From Hydrogenophilales bacterium 28-61-23 (GTDB lineage Bacteria; Pseudomonadota; Gammaproteobacteria; Burkholderiales; Thiobacillaceae), in the NCBI GenBank assembly GCA_002281555.1, contig NCGJ01000009.1, forward strand, positions 1-64,000: a DNA stretch of 64,000 nucleotides, given 5' to 3'. The notes under the pieces were generated by a model. That model had not been told where the DNA came from. It saw only the letters and a program-made list of their open reading frames with translations, and ran no database searches. Positions 9,698 to 19,307 of this stretch are shown piece by piece; position 1 is the first letter of the stretch; each line of letters begins with the position of its first letter. Both the position numbers and the translations under genes were made by a program.

Positions 9698-10993
9698 CTA
9701 AACGCCAGTTTTTCGCGCCGGCGCGGTCGACTCGCTGAAGTAACTGATCCGGCTGCGCGGGCTCAGGTAATCGAAAACCAGCTTCGGCAACTCAGCCGGC
9801 CGCAACGTGCCGGCCACGGTCAAATCCGGCTCATCGGCCAGATTCAGCAGCAAGGCTTCTTCCTTCGGCACCCTGGGGTCGTACAGCAGCAGCATCGGCT
9901 GCAGCAGTTTGCCCGGGTTCACATTCACGACCAGTGCAATCGCCTCGTTGTTCAGGCGCACGATGCTGCCGGGCGGATAAACCCCGAGGCAGCGTATGAA
10001 ATAGCGCATCAAATCCGGGTCGTACTTGGCCTGATCCCGTTTGAACATCACCGACAAAGCCAGCGAGGGGGTTAACGAATCGGCTTGATTGATCCGATTG
10101 CAGGCATTGTCATACGCGTTGGCAATCGCCGCGATGCGCGCCAGTTTGCCGATCCGGTTCGCGCTGAAACCGCCTGGAAAACCGCTGCCGTCGAGCATTT
10201 CATGATGCAGCGCGATCACCTCCATGGCCCCGACCGGCAGGTTCGGCAGCTTTTCCGCCAACTCCACGCCGTACACCACATGCTGCTGGTAGAAATTCCG
10301 TTCCGCGTTGGTCCATGGCGTCTTTTTCAGCAAAACCTGGCTCGGCACCCGCTCCTTGCCCATGTCGTGCAGCAGCGTCCCCAAGCCCAGAGCGCACATC
10401 TCATCCGAGTTCAAACCGGCCTCGCGACCCAGCATCAAGGCCAGCATGGTGACGTTGAGAGCGTGGTAATACGCACCCTCGTCGCCATTCTTGGCATTCA
10501 TCAGATGCAGCAATACATCCTTCTCGGCCAACAGCGAATCGACCATTTTCACAATCAGCGTATTGGCCTGCTCCAACGACTCATGCGGTCGCGAAAACAA
10601 ATTGCGCAACAGATTTTTCACCGAGGAAATACTGCCGACGAACTGCTTCTCGCAGCGCCCGTAAGCCTCGCGCTGCTGGCTGATCTTCTCGCGCCGCTCC
10701 CGCTTCTCCTCCCACATCGCCGCGATCTCGGGATCGACCGCAGTCGGCGCGGCGGCAACCGGCGCGGCCGTCTTGGGCAACGGCAGCGGCGCGACATCGC
10801 TCTTCTCCGGCACATAAAACACCTCGCTCAACCCGAGGGAGCGCAATGCCTTAAGCTGCGTTTCGTTGCGAATCTTGAAGCTGCTGAAAAGAAACGGATG
10901 ATCCATCCAGGTATCCATGCGGATGAACATCCCCACCCTGACCCGATCGATCGCAATACGCTGTTCACCCCGGTTCATAAACGATATCGACAC
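9698..10993 (-). CDS. HD-GYP domain protein with DUF3391 N-terminus
   Basis: A 431-residue protein. The N-terminal ~100 residues (RIAIDRVRVGMFIRMDTWMDHPF and KALRSLGLSEVFYVPEKSD) match the DUF3391 region often joined to HD-GYP phosphodiesterases. The HD-GYP core has LLHDMGKERVP and HHEMLDGSGFPGGF, i.e. GFP in place of GYP, a tolerated variant. There is no receiver or membrane segment. The GTG at 10993 and an ATG at 10978 are both possible starts; neither has a strong ribosome-binding site. It probably degrades cyclic di-GMP; activity with GFP is inferred. Confidence 0.88.
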   Translation of the reverse strand: MSISFMNRGEQRIAIDRVRVGMFIRMDTWMDHPFLFSSFKIRNETQLKALRSLGLSEVFYVPEKSDVAPLPLPKTAAPVAAAPTAVDPEIAAMWEEKRERREKISQQREAYGRCEKQFVGSISSVKNLLRNLFSRPHESLEQANTLIVKMVDSLLAEKDVLLHLMNAKNGDEGAYYHALNVTMLALMLGREAGLNSDEMCALGLGTLLHDMGKERVPSQVLLKKTPWTNAERNFYQQHVVYGVELAEKLPNLPVGAMEVIALHHEMLDGSGFPGGFSANRIGKLARIAAIANAYDNACNRINQADSLTPSLALSVMFKRDQAKYDPDLMRYFIRCLGVYPPGSIVRLNNEAIALVVNVNPGKLLQPMLLLYDPRVPKEEALLLNLADEPDLTVAGTLRPAELPKLVFDYLSPRSRISYFSESTAPARKTGV

Positions 10994-11079
10994 ATTGGAA
11001 ATGATAATAAGACCCTATCGGCAATTGAAGCCGGAACCTGAGTCCATGCGCTCAAACTAACCCGTTCAAGGAGACTCGC

Positions 11080-11625
11080 ATGAATAATCAACTCGCCACC
11101 CTCGCCGGCGGCTGTTTCTGGTGCCTCGAAAGCGCATACAACCGCCTCGAAGGCGTTCAGGCCGCCGTCTCCGGCTACATGGGCGGCCAATCTAAAAACC
11201 CGACCTACAAACAAATCTGCACCGGCGCCAGTGGCCACGCCGAAGTCGTTCAAATTCAGTTCGACGCCGACCGGATCGGCTACCGCGAACTGCTGGAAAT
11301 CTTCTTCACGCTGCACGACCCCACCACGCTCAATCGCCAGGGCAACGATGTCGGCACGCAATACCGCTCCGCCATCTTCTGGCACAGCCCGACGCAAAAA
11401 ACCGAAGCCGAAGCACTGATCGCGCAACTCGAAGCGGAACACGTTTTCAACGCGCCCATCGTCACCGAGATCACTGAAGCGCCCACGTTCTGGCCCGCCG
11501 AGGACTACCACCAACGCTATTTCGAGCAGAACCCGAACCAACCCTACTGCATGTTCGTGGTCGCGCCCAAGCTGGACAAGCTCCGGGCAAAGTTCGCCCA
11601 GCGGCTGAAACCCGGCACCGAGTAA
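11080..11625 (+). CDS. msrA: peptide methionine sulfoxide reductase MsrA
   Basis: A 181-residue MsrA. The catalytic GCFWC motif lies at residues 11-15 (Cys12 nucleophile), followed by the conserved GYMGG, GHAEVVQI and GTQYRSAIF segments. The enzyme reduces the S epimer of methionine sulfoxide in proteins, using thioredoxin. The start is supported by a strong AAGGAG upstream of the ATG. No signal peptide is seen, so it is cytoplasmic. It stands alone and ends exactly where the convergent eutC gene ends. Confidence 0.97.
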   Translation: MNNQLATLAGGCFWCLESAYNRLEGVQAAVSGYMGGQSKNPTYKQICTGASGHAEVVQIQFDADRIGYRELLEIFFTLHDPTTLNRQGNDVGTQYRSAIFWHSPTQKTEAEALIAQLEAEHVFNAPIVTEITEAPTFWPAEDYHQRYFEQNPNQPYCMFVVAPKLDKLRAKFAQRLKPGTE

Positions 11626-12483
11626 CTACCCCGACCCCAACGGGGGCGCCAGCAACGGGCTATCGTCCTTCAGGTCGACGCCGGTCAGTTGCCGGCGCAG
11701 CGCGGCGCGGCACAGATAGGCCAGCTTGTGGGCGGCCTGGGCATAAGCCAGACCTTCGGGACGGACGTTGGAAATGCAGTTGCGTTCGCTGTCCATGCGG
11801 CCGGGGCGCGGCGCGTAGGTCAAATAGATGCCCAGGCTGGCGGGCGAACTCAAGCCCGGCCGCTCGCCGATGAGCACCGCCACCAGGCGAGCGCCCAGCC
11901 GCGCGCCGATTTCATCGCCGATGGCGACGCGCCCCTGTTCGACCAGCACCACCGGGGTATTGGCCCAATCGGTGTCGAAGCTGGCCCGCAGCGCGGCGAG
12001 CAGCGGCCGCGCATGCTGGCGAACGGCGGCGGAGGAAAGTCCATCGGCGACGACGATGGCCAGCTCGGTTGCCACATCGGTAGCCACATCGGTAGCCACA
12101 TCGCCCGCCGCCGGCTGGGGCGGCAATAACTCAAGGTCAGCCGCATTCAGGCGGCGGCCTAGATCGGGACGCAATAAATAAGCTGACCGGTTCGGCGCCT
12201 GGCTGCGCACCTGACGCGGCTTCCAGCCGTCGGCCTCCAGCTCGCTTCGGAGCGCCGCGAAATCGAGCGGATCGTGCACCGCGTCGCGCGCCTGCGCGTG
12301 AGCCAGACCCAGGCGCAGCACCTCGGCGGTGGGCAGGCTGGAACCGACCCGGCCCAGCGCGATGCGCGCGGCGGTATGGCGGCGCAGGTTTTCCCAGGGA
12401 TTCGGCTGCACCAGGGAAGCGCTCGCCGGCAAGGTCGGCGATTCGTCGATAGCCGACTCGTCGATCGCCGCCGCGTCGCTCAA
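11626..12483 (-). CDS. eutC: ethanolamine ammonia-lyase small subunit
   Basis: About 285 residues, the usual size for EutC, the light chain of the adenosylcobalamin-dependent enzyme that splits ethanolamine into acetaldehyde and ammonia. Recognisable blocks are LRRHTAARIALGRVGSSLPT, LIGERPGLSSPASLGIYLTY, RNCISNVRPEGL and AAHKLAYL. The start is a TTG at 12483 that overlaps the eutB stop (TTGA) and has GGAG five bases upstream, a coupled arrangement. The same frame stays open far upstream through eutB, but that part is antisense-frame noise. A 12-bp tandem repeat adds DVAT copies near the middle. Confidence 0.93.
   Translation of the reverse strand: MSDAAAIDESAIDESPTLPASASLVQPNPWENLRRHTAARIALGRVGSSLPTAEVLRLGLAHAQARDAVHDPLDFAALRSELEADGWKPRQVRSQAPNRSAYLLRPDLGRRLNAADLELLPPQPAAGDVATDVATDVATELAIVVADGLSSAAVRQHARPLLAALRASFDTDWANTPVVLVEQGRVAIGDEIGARLGARLVAVLIGERPGLSSPASLGIYLTYAPRPGRMDSERNCISNVRPEGLAYAQAAHKLAYLCRAALRRQLTGVDLKDDSPLLAPPLGSG
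12071..12103. repeat. 12-bp tandem repeat inside eutC
   Basis: The unit gccacatcggta is repeated about 2.75 times. Read on the minus strand it gives DVAT repeated three times in EutC, in a linker-like position, so the reading frame is kept whatever the copy number. Confidence 0.8.
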
Positions 12484-13871
12484 GTCGCCTCCAGATTCGG
12501 CAGTTGGCGCAGCAAACGGTGATCTCGGCCGACGTCGAGCAGATGGCCCCGGTCGTCGGCGATGCCCATGCGCGCCAGCCAGGCGTCGAATTCCGGCGCC
12601 CGTTTCAGGCCGAGCAGGCTGCGCAGATAAAGTGCGTCGTGAAACGAGGTGCTCTGGTAGTTGAGCATGATGTCGTCCGCGCCCGGAATGCCCATGATGA
12701 AGGTCAGCCCGGCATTGGCGAGCAGGGTCATCAGAGTGTCCATATCGTCCTGGTCGGCCTCGGCGTGGTTGGTATAGCAGACGTCGCAACCCATCGGCAC
12801 GCCCAGCAACTTGCCGCAGAAATGGTCCTCCAGGCCGGCGCGGATGATCTGTTTGCCGTCGTACAGGTATTCCGGGCCGATGAAGCCGACCACGGTATTG
12901 GTCAGCAGCGGCTTGAATTCGCGCGCCACCGCGTAGGCGCGCGCCTCGCAGGTCTGCTGATCGACGCCGTGGTGGCCGCCGGCCGAGAGCGCGCTGCCCT
13001 GGCCGGTCTCGAAATACATCACGTTGTCGCCCAGGTTGCCGCGCTTCAACGACAACGCCGCCTCGCGCCCCTCGCGCAGCAACGCGAGGGAAACGCCGAA
13101 GCTGGCGTTGGTCTTTTCGGTGCCGGCGATGGACTGGAACACCAGATCGACCGGCGCGCCCCGCTCGATGGCCTGAATCTGCGTGGTGACGTGGGTCAGC
13201 ACACAGCTCTGCGTCGGAATGTCGAAGCGCGTGCGCACCTCGTCCAGCATGTGCCACAAATCCGTCATCGCGCTGAGCGAATCGCTGGCCGGGTTGATGC
13301 CGATCACCGCGTCGCCGGCGCCGTAAAACAGCCCGTCGAGCAGGCTGGCGGCAATGCCGCGCAAATCGTCGGTCGGATGGTTCGGTTGCAGGCGCACGGA
13401 AAGATGGCCGGGCAAGCCGATAGTGTTGCGGAAGCGGGTGATCACCCGGCATTTGCGCGCCACCAGAATCAGATCCTGATTGCGCATCAACTTGCTCACC
13501 GCCGCCGCCATTTCCGGCGTCACGCCGGGCGCCAGCGCGGCCAGAACAATGCTGTCGGTGCTGTCCAGCAGCAGCCAGTCGCGGAAATCGCCAACGCTCA
13601 GATGGCTGATCGGAGCGAAAGCGGCGGCGTCGTGCCGGTCGACGATCAGGCGGGTGACTTCGTCCGCCTCATAAGGAATCAACGCCTGATCGAGAAAGGT
13701 CTTTAGCGGCAGCTCGGCAAGCACCATGCGCGCCGCCATGCGCTCCTCGTAGCTGGCCGCGCCCAGCCCGGCCAGGGTATCGCCGGAACGGGCCGGACTG
13801 GCCTTGGCCATGACCTCGCGCAGATCGGCGAAGACATAGCCGCGCACACCGACATTGCAGCGAAAAGCCAT
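12480..13871 (-). CDS. eutB: ethanolamine ammonia-lyase large subunit
   Basis: A 463-residue protein matching the EutB heavy chain in length and motifs (DLREVMAKASPARSGD near the start, GLPGHLSVRLQPNHPTDDLRG, GDAVIGINPASDS, CVLTHVTTQ, GVPMGCDVCYTNHAEADQDD, MGIPGADDIMLNYQSTS). EutB holds the ethanolamine site and, with EutC, the B12 cofactor. The gene overlaps eutC and lies 33 nt downstream of the permease gene. No microcompartment shell genes and no EutA reactivase are present in the window, so this looks like the short, shell-free Eut set. Confidence 0.96.
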   Translation of the reverse strand: MAFRCNVGVRGYVFADLREVMAKASPARSGDTLAGLGAASYEERMAARMVLAELPLKTFLDQALIPYEADEVTRLIVDRHDAAAFAPISHLSVGDFRDWLLLDSTDSIVLAALAPGVTPEMAAAVSKLMRNQDLILVARKCRVITRFRNTIGLPGHLSVRLQPNHPTDDLRGIAASLLDGLFYGAGDAVIGINPASDSLSAMTDLWHMLDEVRTRFDIPTQSCVLTHVTTQIQAIERGAPVDLVFQSIAGTEKTNASFGVSLALLREGREAALSLKRGNLGDNVMYFETGQGSALSAGGHHGVDQQTCEARAYAVAREFKPLLTNTVVGFIGPEYLYDGKQIIRAGLEDHFCGKLLGVPMGCDVCYTNHAEADQDDMDTLMTLLANAGLTFIMGIPGADDIMLNYQSTSFHDALYLRSLLGLKRAPEFDAWLARMGIADDRGHLLDVGRDHRLLRQLPNLEAT

Positions 13872-13904
13872 GACAGAACCGGCCCGACTTACGCCGAAAC
13901 CCGC

Positions 13905-15272
13905 TCAAACCGCTTCCAGCAGCGCGTCGGCCGGAGCATTGGCGCGCTGTTGCACGGTCAACCGGAAGTAGCCATAGCCGACCGCCATGAACCCGACGAA
14001 CACCGCGCCGATGACCGGGTTGAACCAGGCCATAGCGACCAGGCAAACCAGCGCCAGGAACAGCGCAATCCCCGGCACCAGCGGATAGCCCGGCGCCAGG
14101 AACGGCCGCTCCAGCAGCGGCTCGGTTTTGCGCAATTTGAACAGGCTCAGCATGCTCATGATGTACATCACGATGGCGCCGAACACCGCCATGGTGATCA
14201 TCGCGGCGGTCAGGCTCATGCCTTGCAGGTTGACCAGACCGTCGCTGTAGATCGCGGCGATGCCGACCAGGCCGCCGGCAATGATCGCCCGGTGCGGGGT
14301 ATGGAAGCGCGGATGCAGCTTGGCCAGCATGGGCGGCAGGTAGCCGGCGCGGGCCAACGCGAAGAACTGGCGCGAATAGCCCAGGATGATGCCGTGGAAG
14401 CTGGCCACCAGGCCGAACAAGCCGATCCACACCAGCATGTGCAGCCAGCCGGAACTCTCGCCCACCACCGTCTTCATCGCCTGCGGCAGCGGATCGTTGA
14501 TATTGGACAGCGCCTTCCAGTCACCCACGCCGCCGGCGAAGATCATCACGCCGAAAGCCAGCACCAGCAACGTCATGATGCCGGTGATGTAGGCGACCGG
14601 AATCGTGCGCTTCGGGTCTTTCGCCTCCTCGGCGGCCATCGCCACGCCCTCGATGGCGAGGAAAAACCAGATCGCGAACGGGATCGCCGCGAAGATGCCG
14701 GCCACTGCCGCGCCGCTGAACCGGTCCGAACCGGCCCAGCCGTTGAGGGCGAAATTGGCGAAGCTGAAACCGGGCGTCACCACGCCCATGAACACCAGCA
14801 ACTCGATCACCGCCAGCACCGTGACGACCAGTTCGAAGGTCGCCGCGATGCGCACGCCGAGAATGTTGAGGCCCATGAACACGATGTAAGCCCCCACCGC
14901 CGCGGTCTTCGGATCAAGCGCCGGAAACTGGACATTGAGATAGGCGCCGATGGCCAGCGCGATGGCCGGCGGCGCGAACACGAACTCGATCAACGTCGCC
15001 AGCCCGGCCAGCAGCCCGCCGGTGGGCCCGAACGCGCGCCGGCTGTAGGCAAATGGCCCGCCGGCATGAGGGATGGCGGCGGTCAGCTCGGTGTAGCTGA
15101 AAATGAAAGCGGCATACATGGTCGCCACCAGAATCGTCGTGACCAGAAAACCCAACGTACCGGCCGCCCCCCAACCGTAACTCCAACCGAAATATTCACC
15201 GGAAATCACCAGACCGACGGCGATGCCCCAAAGATGCAGAGGGCCAAGACTGGGCTTGAGAGTCGTGCTCAT
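13905..15272 (-). CDS. eat: ethanolamine permease (APC family)
   Basis: A 455-residue integral membrane protein with about twelve hydrophobic segments and the amino acid-polyamine-organocation transporter pattern (GIAVGLVISGEYFGWSYGW at TM1, then AAIPHAGGPFAYSRRAFGP). The GEYFGW signature is typical of ethanolamine permeases. It is first in an operon with eutB and eutC, which supports import of ethanolamine from phospholipid turnover or the environment. The ATG start is clear. Confidence 0.93.
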   Translation of the reverse strand: MSTTLKPSLGPLHLWGIAVGLVISGEYFGWSYGWGAAGTLGFLVTTILVATMYAAFIFSYTELTAAIPHAGGPFAYSRRAFGPTGGLLAGLATLIEFVFAPPAIALAIGAYLNVQFPALDPKTAAVGAYIVFMGLNILGVRIAATFELVVTVLAVIELLVFMGVVTPGFSFANFALNGWAGSDRFSGAAVAGIFAAIPFAIWFFLAIEGVAMAAEEAKDPKRTIPVAYITGIMTLLVLAFGVMIFAGGVGDWKALSNINDPLPQAMKTVVGESSGWLHMLVWIGLFGLVASFHGIILGYSRQFFALARAGYLPPMLAKLHPRFHTPHRAIIAGGLVGIAAIYSDGLVNLQGMSLTAAMITMAVFGAIVMYIMSMLSLFKLRKTEPLLERPFLAPGYPLVPGIALFLALVCLVAMAWFNPVIGAVFVGFMAVGYGYFRLTVQQRANAPADALLEAV

Positions 15273-15418
15273 GCGGTACTCCAGAGTAGTGAAGGTTCAC
15301 TGAAGCTAGCAATAAGCCTGCCAATTTCGAAAATCACTCAAGCCGTTGATTTACCGTCTACATGCAGATTTTTCTGTGCAAGACAGATTTGCCTTGGTGC
15401 GCCTTCATGCGCCGCGCA

Positions 15419-15455
15419 ACCTATTTGGTGCAAGCCCACGCAGGCCAGGCGATGC
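15419..15455 (-). repeat. degenerate terminal CRISPR repeat
   Basis: The last 13 nt (GGCCAGGCGATGC, 15443-15455) match the CRISPR repeat end at 12 of 13 positions, while the other 24 nt have decayed. The distance to the first recognisable repeat (15456-15490) is 35 nt, exactly a spacer length. This fits an eroded repeat at the leader-distal end of the array. Confidence 0.55.
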
Positions 15456-15490
15456 CTGGAGCGCGACCCGTGGGTTTACGCGTGTACGCA

Positions 15491-18400
15491 GCTTCAATCC
15501 GCGCCCGGCCTTTCGGCCGGGCGATGCAAACGATTCGGGCGCTACGCGAATACGTCGCCTCGTTTCAATCCGCGCCCGGCCTTTCGGCCGGGCGATGCAC
15601 AGCTTCGGACATCGACAGCGCCGCCTGGCGATTGTTTCAATCCGCGCCCGGCCTTTCGGCCGGGCGATGCTTTTCGAGTTGCCAAGCGCCCAGCGATATA
15701 AACCCGTTTCAATCCGCGCCCGGCCTTTCGGCCGGGCGATGCCCGGCAACCAGTCTGGCAGACACATCATCAGTATTGTTTCAATCCGCGCCCGGCCTTT
15801 CGGCCGGGCGATGCATGCCGTCTTTCCCTCTCTGCCCGGCATCAAGTGGTTTCAATCCGCGCCCGGCCTTTCGGCCGGGCGATGCGCCGGGGCCATGCTT
15901 GCGCCCATGAACTTGTCATCGTTTCAATCCGCGCCCGGCCTTTCGGCCGGGCGATGCGATGAACGCTCGAACACTTGGCGCGAGTCCTACGCGTTTCAAT
16001 CCGCGCCCGGCCTTTCGGCCGGGCGATGCCTGGTATTCTGGTGCGAGTGGTTCGCACACTGGGGTTTCAATCCGCGCCCGGCCTTTCGGCCGGGCGATGC
16101 TTGATTACCGACACGGGATCGGGGCGGCAGTTGATGTTTCAATCCGCGCCCGGCCTTTCGGCCGGGCGATGCATATGTATTGCGCCCGATCCGCTGCTGC
16201 TTTGCGGTTTCAATCCGCGCCCGGCCTTTCGGCCGGGCGATGCAGCGCCTAGGCTGGCGAGTTCGATGCCGGGATAAACGTTTCAATCCGCGCCCGGCCT
16301 TTCGGCCGGGCGATGCGATAGCGAACCCGATCCCGACGATATCGCCTTACAGTTTCAATCCGCGCCCGGCCTTTCGGCCGGGCGATGCGACGTTGGCATT
16401 GAAGGTAACGCTGGTGATCGTCTTGTTTCAATCCGCGCCCGGCCTTTCGGCCGGGCGATGCTGCGCCGGCCAGCACTTTCTGCTGGTTGTTGATCTCGTT
16501 TCAATCCGCGCCCGGCCTTTCGGCCGGGCGATGCCGGGTCTTGTGCGGGCGCGGCCGGCTGATTATTGCCGTTTCAATCCGCGCCCGGCCTTTCGGCCGG
16601 GCGATGCCGTAATTCACCCACTACCGAAAAAGCAAGCGCTTGTTTCAATCCGCGCCCGGCCTTTCGGCCGGGCGATGCAAGATGGCCCTTGGACTACAGC
16701 CGGTATTTTCCCGTTTCAATCCGCGCCCGGCCTTTCGGCCGGGCGATGCCGTGCCGACTTCCGCAGCGTGCGGGAGTGGTTTGTTGTTTCAATCCGCGCC
16801 CGGCCTTTCGGCCGGGCGATGCTCGAAAAACCGGAAAACATCCCCGCGGCACTCGACGTTTCAATCCGCGCCCGGCCTTTCGGCCGGGCGATGCATGGCG
16901 CTGCTGGCGGATTTCTACGCCGGAAAAGCGTTTCAATCCGCGCCCGGCCTTTCGGCCGGGCGATGCGCCGAGCTTGCGGGTTTCGTTGTCGTCGTCGAAC
17001 TGGTTTCAATCCGCGCCCGGCCTTTCGGCCGGGCGATGCCAGGCCGGTGAGCCGCCCGAGCCAAGCGCTTTGGCGTTTCAATCCGCGCCCGGCCTTTCGG
17101 CCGGGCGATGCTTTGAGCGCTGGCGCTGTAGACCTCGAATTCGTCGTTTCAATCCGCGCCCGGCCTTTCGGCCGGGCGATGCTTTATGCCGCGCTGGCCC
17201 TGGCGGCTTTCGTGGTATGGTTTCAATCCGCGCCCGGCCTTTCGGCCGGGCGATGCCGACGAAGCCCTGCCCGTCTTCGTGCTTGAATCGGTTTCAATCC
17301 GCGCCCGGCCTTTCGGCCGGGCGATGCGTTGAGCGCAGAGGAACGAGAACCGACAGAAGAAAGTTTCAATCCGCGCCCGGCCTTTCGGCCGGGCGATGCG
17401 GACATAGTGGATGCTGAACAAGTCGGCCTCTGCGTTTCAATCCGCGCCCGGCCTTTCGGCCGGGCGATGCGCCAGGATGGCCTGCTTTCTGCCGGCGCTG
17501 GCTGGTTTCAATCCGCGCCCGGCCTTTCGGCCGGGCGATGCTGGTTGGCGTCGCTTTCCGCCGCCTTGGACAGATAGTTTCAATCCGCGCCCGGCCTTTC
17601 GGCCGGGCGATGCATGCGGCCGAGGCTGGCCGTGGCGCGACCATCGAGTTTCAATCCGCGCCCGGCCTTTCGGCCGGGCGATGCGCAAAGGTTGAGGCTA
17701 CCAGGGCGAAGGCGTCGGGTTTCAATCCGCGCCCGGCCTTTCGGCCGGGCGATGCTCGCTGACTCGGACCATGCCACCTTTGCCGCTTCGTTTCAATCCG
17801 CGCCCGGCCTTTCGGCCGGGCGATGCTTGTAGTCGCGGGTGTTCAGAGCCAGATAACGATCCGTTTCAATCCGCGCCCGGCCTTTCGGCCGGGCGATGCA
17901 CTTCGGTGCTCTTCACTTCGATCTTGATCATGGGTTTCAATCCGCGCCCGGCCTTTCGGCCGGGCGATGCTCCGACGAACATCAAAAAGGGGGTGCGACT
18001 ATGTCGTTTCAATCCGCGCCCGGCCTTTCGGCCGGGCGATGCCCCAGGATTCGACGTGGGTAAATGGGAGGCATGGGGTTTCAATCCGCGCCCGGCCTTT
18101 CGGCCGGGCGATGCCAAGTTGATGCGCCAGGTGTTATAAATGTGGGTCTTGTTTCAATCCGCGCCCGGCCTTTCGGCCGGGCGATGCCGCCAATAGTCCC
18201 CTTATCCGGCAATAGAATATCGGTTTCAATCCGCGCCCGGCCTTTCGGCCGGGCGATGCCGTCGACGTTGGGCCAGGCGGATTCAAACGCCTGGTTTCAA
18301 TCCGCGCCCGGCCTTTCGGCCGGGCGATGCGCTGGCCTTGGATGGTCTTCGAGCGGATTTCACTGTTTCAATCCGCGCCCGGCCTTTCGGCCGGGCGATG

Positions 18401-18835
18401 CTCTGATTTGGCAGCGCCAAAAGCCCAAGCTGACCGTTTCAATCCGCGCCCGGCCTTTCGGCCGGGCGATGCGGCTGGCGGTGCGGCCTTACGGGTTCAG
18501 GATAGCGGTTTCAATCCGCGCCCGGCCTTTCGGCCGGGCGATGCGGCCAAGCAGCACGCCAAGGCCAAGGCCGCCAAAGAGTTTCAATCCGCGCCCGGCC
18601 TTTCGGCCGGGCGATGCACAAAAGGCGTCGAGACCACCGCCGTATCCAGCATGTTTCAATCCGCGCCCGGCCTTTCGGCCGGGCGATGCCTCACGTTCAC
18701 CGGGTTTGCTGCATCGAGCAGCCGGTTTCAATCCGCGCCCGGCCTTTCGGCCGGGCGATGCCAGATGCGGCGGCGGTTTTGGCGAGCGGATTCGGGACGT
18801 TTCAATCCGCGCCCGGCCTTTCGGCCGGGCGATGC
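15491..18835 (-). CRISPR. type I-C CRISPR array, 47 repeats and 46 spacers
   Basis: I count 47 copies of a 37-nt repeat separated by 46 spacers of 34-37 nt; no duplicated spacer was noticed. Read on the minus strand the repeat starts GCAT, then a perfect 9-bp stem CGCCCGGCC / GGCCGGGCG around a GAAA loop, then an 11-nt tail CGGATTGAAAC. The ATTGAAAC end and 11-nt tail are the type I-C pattern, where Cas5 cuts at the stem base and leaves an 11-nt 5' handle. Orientation is therefore leftwards, with the leader at 18836-19013. Repeats look essentially identical except the leader-distal one at 15491-15527 (GCTTC instead of GTTTC on the plus strand). Confidence 0.98.
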
Positions 18836-19013
18836 TCCACTTTCGCAACTTGTTGTATTGAAAGCAGTGCGGGGCGAGCTTGCGCGAACCGGCTGCCGAC
18901 AGCAAGTACAACCGCCGATGCACACGCTTCATGCTTGTTCGAATTGTTAAAGAACAATGGGTTTCCGCCCGCGCGAAACCTTGGGCTTTTCATCGTTGCT
19001 TGGGGTTCGCGCG
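18836..19013 (-). promoter_or_regulatory. CRISPR leader
   Basis: 178 nt between cas2 and the first repeat, upstream of the array in the transcribed direction. It is more AT-rich than its surroundings and contains a palindrome ATTGTTAAAGAACAAT at 18943-18958 (6-bp arms, 4-nt centre). Leaders drive array transcription and direct Cas1-Cas2 insertion at the first repeat. I could not place a convincing -10/-35 pair. Confidence 0.75.
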
Positions 19014-19304
19014 TCATATCAGCAGAGGGCCTTCGAAATCGATAGAGCGGAACGCGCCGAACTGTTTGACCCGAACTTCCACCGGTTCGGTGATGCGATA
19101 GAAGCGCAGGTTGTCTTCCTTCTCATCGATCTCAGCCAGCAGCGTGCGTTCCAGTTGCTCGAACTGCATTTCATTGACTTGGCATTCGAAGACCGATTTC
19201 TGCACGCGCTGGCCCATCGCTTCGCAGGCCTTGGCAACGCGGCGCAGGCGTTTGCGGCCGGCTGGGGTTTCGGTGGAGACGTCGTAGGTGACGATGATCA
19301 GCAT
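19014..19304 (-). CDS. cas2: CRISPR-associated Cas2 (type I-C)
   Basis: A 96-residue Cas2 with the N-terminal ferredoxin-like strand [13 protein letters not shown] and its conserved Asp, followed by [25 protein letters not shown]. With Cas1 it forms the complex that inserts new spacers. It starts 3 nt after cas1 and is the last cas gene before the leader. Length and sequence fit the I-C form. Confidence 0.96.
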   Translation of the reverse strand: MLIIVTYDVSTETPAGRKRLRRVAKACEAMGQRVQKSVFECQVNEMQFEQLERTLLAEIDEKEDNLRFYRITEPVEVRVKQFGAFRSIDFEGPLLI

Positions 19305-19307
19305 GGC

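Noticed and set aside
12484-13452. Possible long N-terminal extension of EutC
   Set aside because: The frame is open through eutB, but this part is an out-of-frame reading of eutB. EutC starts normally at the TTG overlapping the eutB stop.
15346-18950. Many overlapping open frames in the CRISPR array with repeated NPRPAFRPGDA-like or ARPKGRARIET-like peptides
   Set aside because: They are translations of the 37-nt repeat in different frames, created because the repeat has no stop codon. They are not proteins.
18836-19013. A tracrRNA or second array near the leader
   Set aside because: No anti-repeat sequence is present, and type I-C systems do not use one.
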